A model generated the notes under the pieces. It was not told where the DNA came from, made no database searches, and worked only from the letters and a program-made list of their open reading frames with translations. 64,000 nucleotides of DNA from Elysia chlorotica (lineage: Eukaryota > Mollusca > Gastropoda > Plakobranchidae): NCBI GenBank assembly GCA_003991915.1, contig RQTK01000052.1:272212-336211 (forward strand), in the 5' to 3' direction. Position 1 is the stretch's first letter, and every line of letters starts with the position of its first letter. Positions 40,601-64,000 of the stretch are shown in pieces. Made by a program: the position numbers and the translations under genes.

Positions 40601-43026
40601 AATGCTTTCATATTTTTGTTTTCTAATGAATTTTTAATATTTCTTCATTTTTATCTTCTTTTTATTTTCCTGCCAGAGGCAAACCAGAGGGTCATGATGT
40701 GGATATTTTGCTCAGCCATCCTACAGATGAGGCTGAGATTGGTCTTCTTCCTAAACTGATTGCTGCCCTTGGAAAACGAGGTTTAATATTGATTGGACAC
40801 AAGGAAAAAAATTCATTTCGGTAAACAAATAAACAGTAAAAAGCATATATGTGTATAATATTTTAACCCTAATCATACAACATGTATTCTACCCATATCA
40901 AGGATCTGTTAAGGCCACCACTTTTTAAATATCCAAAAGTCAACAATATTAAAGGAGGAATACATGAATTGTGAGAGTGAAATTCCCATAACCATTGGGG
41001 TATTTTTTAATCACAATGTGCGATTATGATTAAAAATGAATGACATAGCATTTTTTTTTTACCTGAGAAATTCTGTGATATAATTTCGTTCCTTTTGAAA
41101 TTGGCACATTGACTAGCGCACAGAGGTAAGCCGTGCCATACCTTTGTCTCACAGTTTGGATTTTGTTTATTCCTTACACGTTTTATGCAAGGACAGTGAA
41201 ACCTGTTGTGATGCAATTAAAGGGGAAACGATACCATGATATGGATATTTCTTGTTTTAGTGTGAGCTACTTTTGCTGAAGGCCTTTGCCATTAGTTGTG
41301 ATATCATGGACTCTGCATAAGAGAGTTGCTGCAGGGCGATTAAATATTGTCAACTTCTATTGTTAAAATAATGTCTCTTCCCACCCTTTTTTCCATATTA
41401 ACTCTGAGATAGCAATTCAACAAGAGCCTCAACTTTTTTTTTTATCTCGCCCACCACTCTTCTCGGTTGCTCAACTAATTTGTTAGCAGACTCTGAACAG
41501 GTGTGCGCTGTCCTGAGGGGCGAGTTCTTAGGCGGAGACCATTTTAGTACAAATGCTACTACTAATGTTTTCTTTAGTTCATTAAAAATTTAATTTTATT
41601 TCCACCATGAAATAGATCCTGTTTTGACAAAGCCATTGATATTGCATTGTCAAAATGTCATATATCTGCATATAAACTATTCCACTGACTATATATTTTT
41701 TGAAAAGTGGAATAAATGTCAATAAATTATTATGTATGCAAGCAAGTCATATTGAATAAAAGTAAATAATAGCGCCTTGTTGTCCCTATTACAGATCTGA
41801 CATTTTGTATCAAGACTTTAAGCTCAGTACAAGGGGACAACTGGATCATTTTGAAAAGTGGTTAGGAATCTGCAAGTTTCCAAAATCATTTAGCAAATCA
41901 AAAGACAGTGAATCAAATTCAGAGGTAAATCAAGAGACTTCTTTCACGGTCCCTGCTTTGGAAGCTACATCTGACTCCAGCCTTGACGAATCAATAAATG
42001 ATTTGTATGAACCGAAAGCCAAAAAATCCAAAAGCTCTGGAGCTATAGACACGGAGCCACAACATGTTTCTGCAGCACCACGGGATTGGCTTGCTCGGCG
42101 TGTGGACTTGATCATTGCCCCTATATCCCAATACTACTACGCCCTGGTTGGATGGACTGGAAGCAAACACTTCAATAGAGATGCAAGGCTTTATGCACAG
42201 AAAAAGTTAGGCTTGAAGCTTACAAGTCATGGACTCTTTGATTTACAGAAGGTAAGGACATTGCCAACAGCTTCAGTTTATTCTGCTATAATGAGTATAA
42301 TTGATTTAATACATGTGCCATTTATTGCAATTGAATTGTTATCAGTATCATAATAAATCTCCTTTTCATGTTCTTTATTCCTATGAAAAACTAATAATTG
42401 TTACCCCTAATAAATGAATTATGTACCTTCGATATGTCTTAAATTGCTGTGTAAACAAACGCAGACACTTAACAACCAGTAAATAGTGCAAATATGAATC
42501 ATACATGTATTTAATAATATGCATAATAGATAGAATTTAGTGCAAAGCATCTGGAAATCCAGACCCTTGATTTTTAGCTATTGTGGGCACATGCTCATTT
42601 TATGAGAGCAAAAAGAATCTAATTTTTGGTGAATCAGTTGCACCAATATCCTCTAGTTGTCCTCATACACCCAATAATTTTTTATTAACTTAGACTGAGA
42701 GTTATAAGTTTTTTTAGGCCTGTCTTCTTGTGTCTTCTTGTGTTTTAGTTTTCTTAGATCCATATCAGAGAGGGATAATTAAATTTACTTAAAGATGTAA
42801 ACCATTGCAGAATACTAGATTTTCACACTGAATAAATGTCAGGATGAAGAAAATTGTGTGTTTTATCAATTTTACCTTCACATTTCTTTTACTCAACTAA
42901 CATATGTTTGCTTTCCTCTCTTTAATGCATTTTTTTCAGAGAGAGCCCCTTACAGCTGAAACTGAAGAAGAAGTGTTTTCCCATCTGAAGATCCCATATA
43001 TTGACCCAACAGACAGAAATTGTTAA
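34692..43026 (+). CDS. POLM: Family-X DNA polymerase, Pol mu/TdT branch, BRCT-containing
   Basis: Ten coding exons: 34692-34828, 35239-35416, 36191-36310, 36858-37037, 37400-37471, 37755-37878, 39911-40037, 40677-40820, 41795-42251 and 42940-43026. All phases match, giving 541 residues (human Pol mu 494, TdT 509). Residues ~11-105 are a BRCT domain (SPEVTHVVSE; TQWLIDCLKA). An 8-kDa/HhH region follows (RALAFRRASSVLKSLPFPV; FTSVFGVGPSTAKVW). The catalytic palm has GGFRRGKPEGHDVDILL with Asp320 and Asp322, and RRVDLIIAP with Asp465. Gly-Trp at 480-481 (LVGWTGSKHF) replaces the Tyr-Phe of Pol beta/lambda and places it in the Pol mu/TdT group. The end, YIDPTDRNC, matches the Pol mu/TdT C-terminus. 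Role: end processing and gap filling in non-homologous end joining. Lys382 and an enlarged loop 2 are unusual (see findings). Confidence 0.93.
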
Positions 43027-43882
43027 GTTTCTGTTAAAGCAAATAAATCTGCTGAATACTAATCGAGAAGTACACTTGCAGAGGGTTATAATTAAGTCAG
43101 GAATTGTAGATTTTCTAAAAATGGACTGCAAGTATTTGTGACTTAGTCCCCTTTGAAAGGCTAGATTTTATTCCAAAATATGTAATCTGATTAGTACCTT
43201 TAGTAAGTGATCTTCTCAAGTATGTTCAGAGTGAGTGTAATAAATTTTGTGATAGGAAGATATGAAAACAAGGAGGGAGTGAGATTAAAAGATGGAAGTA
43301 ATGTGGCAAAATGAGAGATTTGAAGACTGCACACTCTCATATTATTTCTGTCATATGAATATATTTTATTGTTATTTGTTGAATAAACATCTGCTTACCG
43401 TACATCCTTTTATCCTACTTAATTCACTTTGAGAACATTAAGAATGGATATTGTTTGGAGGAAAAAGTTATTTTTTTCTTTGTAAAATAAGCCATACAAC
43501 AATGCTTCTTTGGTTTAGTTCATTTATGATGACTCTTAATCAAGTGTAAATCTGAATATTTATCACACAGTATGTTATTCTAGTATTTTTAGTAACGTTT
43601 TTGTTCAATATCATTAAGTCTTGGGCTTTGCATAAATTGCAAGAAATATAGTAGCCTTTATTGCCTTTATACATTTTTGGTATGGTATTTAAAAAATGGA
43701 ACGGAAATAAAATTAAAGACTACAGTTATGTAGAAAACACAATACAGAAAAGTAAAGACTTGAAACTTTATATTAATAATGCTGTTCATAAAAGTAGGTT
43801 TTAACTACATGTATTTGTAAAATTAATATAAAATGTGTAGTATTTAAAACTCAATTTACCTCGCAATTCTTTCAAGCATAGC
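43027..43882. other. Convergent 3' UTRs of polymerase and BTB-BACK gene
   Basis: The plus-strand AATAAA at 43382-43387 (356 bases after the polymerase stop) and minus-strand AATAAA at 43657-43662 (tail of the BTB-BACK gene) fit two transcripts ending tail to tail within about 300 bp. No ORF. Confidence 0.5.
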
Positions 43883-63447
<19,565 letters not shown>

Positions 63448-64000
63448 CTGGTGAGATTTTGTTAATGTGCATTATATTTTTCACCATATTTTTTTTGAAT
63501 TATAGATGTACTTATCATAAAGGTAAATGTACACATGTTACATTCTTAAATTATCAATCCAAAAGAAATGAGCAAATGTGGCAGAAACATTAATTAATAA
63601 AAAGAAATGTTGAAAAAGCTGGCTTTTGTCGTGCAGTTCTATAACTTTTAAAAGAGCAGTGATCTTGAAGTCTTACAGTAGGAAGATCTGAGGTGTCTAT
63701 ATTTTTTGGCAATAGCAGTTGCACCAGCTTCTCAGCCCCTAAAGCTCTTAGCACATGTTAGATGCTTGCCACACACCATGGCTCTGTAAGATATTGAGCC
63801 TCTTTACGTGCAAGGCCGAAACTGGTGTCGTGGTGCCTCAAGGGTAGAACGTTCGCCGCCGCCGCGTTTGTTCCTTTGTTTGGTCGGTGCCAGTAAAATG
63901 TGATAAACCAATTTGCGGGCATCCCACTCTGAGGTCATGTCGTCGTCTACGACTTATTATTTTGAGGCCTAGAAAACGATACACTCGGAGAGGGCCTCTC
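63448..64000. mobile_element. Right window edge: non-coding, with a SINE head at 63825-63995
   Basis: No further upstream exon of the BTB-BACK gene was recognised. GTGGTGCCTCAAGGGTAGAA head and TTGGTCGGTGCCAGTAAAAT, GTGATAAACC core match the SINE, plus strand, diverged. Confidence 0.5.

Noticed and set aside
34692..43026. Polymerase as Pol lambda or Pol beta
   Set aside because: Gly-Trp instead of Tyr-Phe before TGS, and the YIDPTDRN-type C-terminus, match the Pol mu/TdT group.

Overview
The window is nuclear DNA of an invertebrate animal. Its genes are split by GT-AG introns, it has about two dozen long microsatellites, a tRNA-headed SINE family, a LINE fragment and a mariner element, and it contains animal gene families (XRCC4, RPL15, a TdT/Pol mu polymerase, BTB-BACK, CCP/discoidin and chitin-binding modules). 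The repeat style and module mix suggest a mollusc, probably a gastropod. That placement is inference; no sequence here fixes the species. All gene models are hand-spliced from motif similarity, splice consensus and matching intron phases.

Layout. About 0.65-7.0 kb (minus): a secreted mosaic protein with signal peptide, CCP-like module, discoidin (F5/8C) half-domain, second CCP-like module, and possibly a chitin-binding end. Its promoter, first exon and part of its second exon are tandemly duplicated at 7.46-8.8 kb. 8.8-12.4 kb: SINE copies and a degenerate minisatellite. 12.45-17.64 kb (minus): XRCC4, complete in ten coding exons. 19.6-20.2 kb (plus): 5' TOP exon and first coding exon of RPL15, followed by a 25-N gap and no further RPL15 exons. 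21.7-21.9 kb (minus): first exon of a small two-helix membrane protein. 24.5-27.1 kb (plus): a three-exon kinase-fold protein that has lost both metal-binding residues, so a predicted pseudokinase. 27.1-34.7 kb: AT-rich DNA with a degenerate long-period repeat, a LINE 3' fragment and MITEs. 34.69-43.03 kb (plus): a complete ten-exon BRCT family-X DNA polymerase of the Pol mu/TdT branch. 43.88-63.45 kb (minus, 5' end not located): a large BTB-BACK protein with a Lys/Asp repeat tail. An intact mariner copy sits in one of its introns.

How the genes relate. XRCC4 (scaffold of DNA ligase IV) and Pol mu/TdT (gap filling at broken ends) act in the same pathway, non-homologous end joining. Their start codons are about 17 kb apart on opposite strands, with three unrelated genes between them. 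The polymerase carries a TdT-type lysine at a position known to control template-independent synthesis, plus a greatly enlarged loop 2. The other genes show no evident pathway link. The polymerase and the BTB-BACK gene converge tail to tail near 43.4-43.9 kb.
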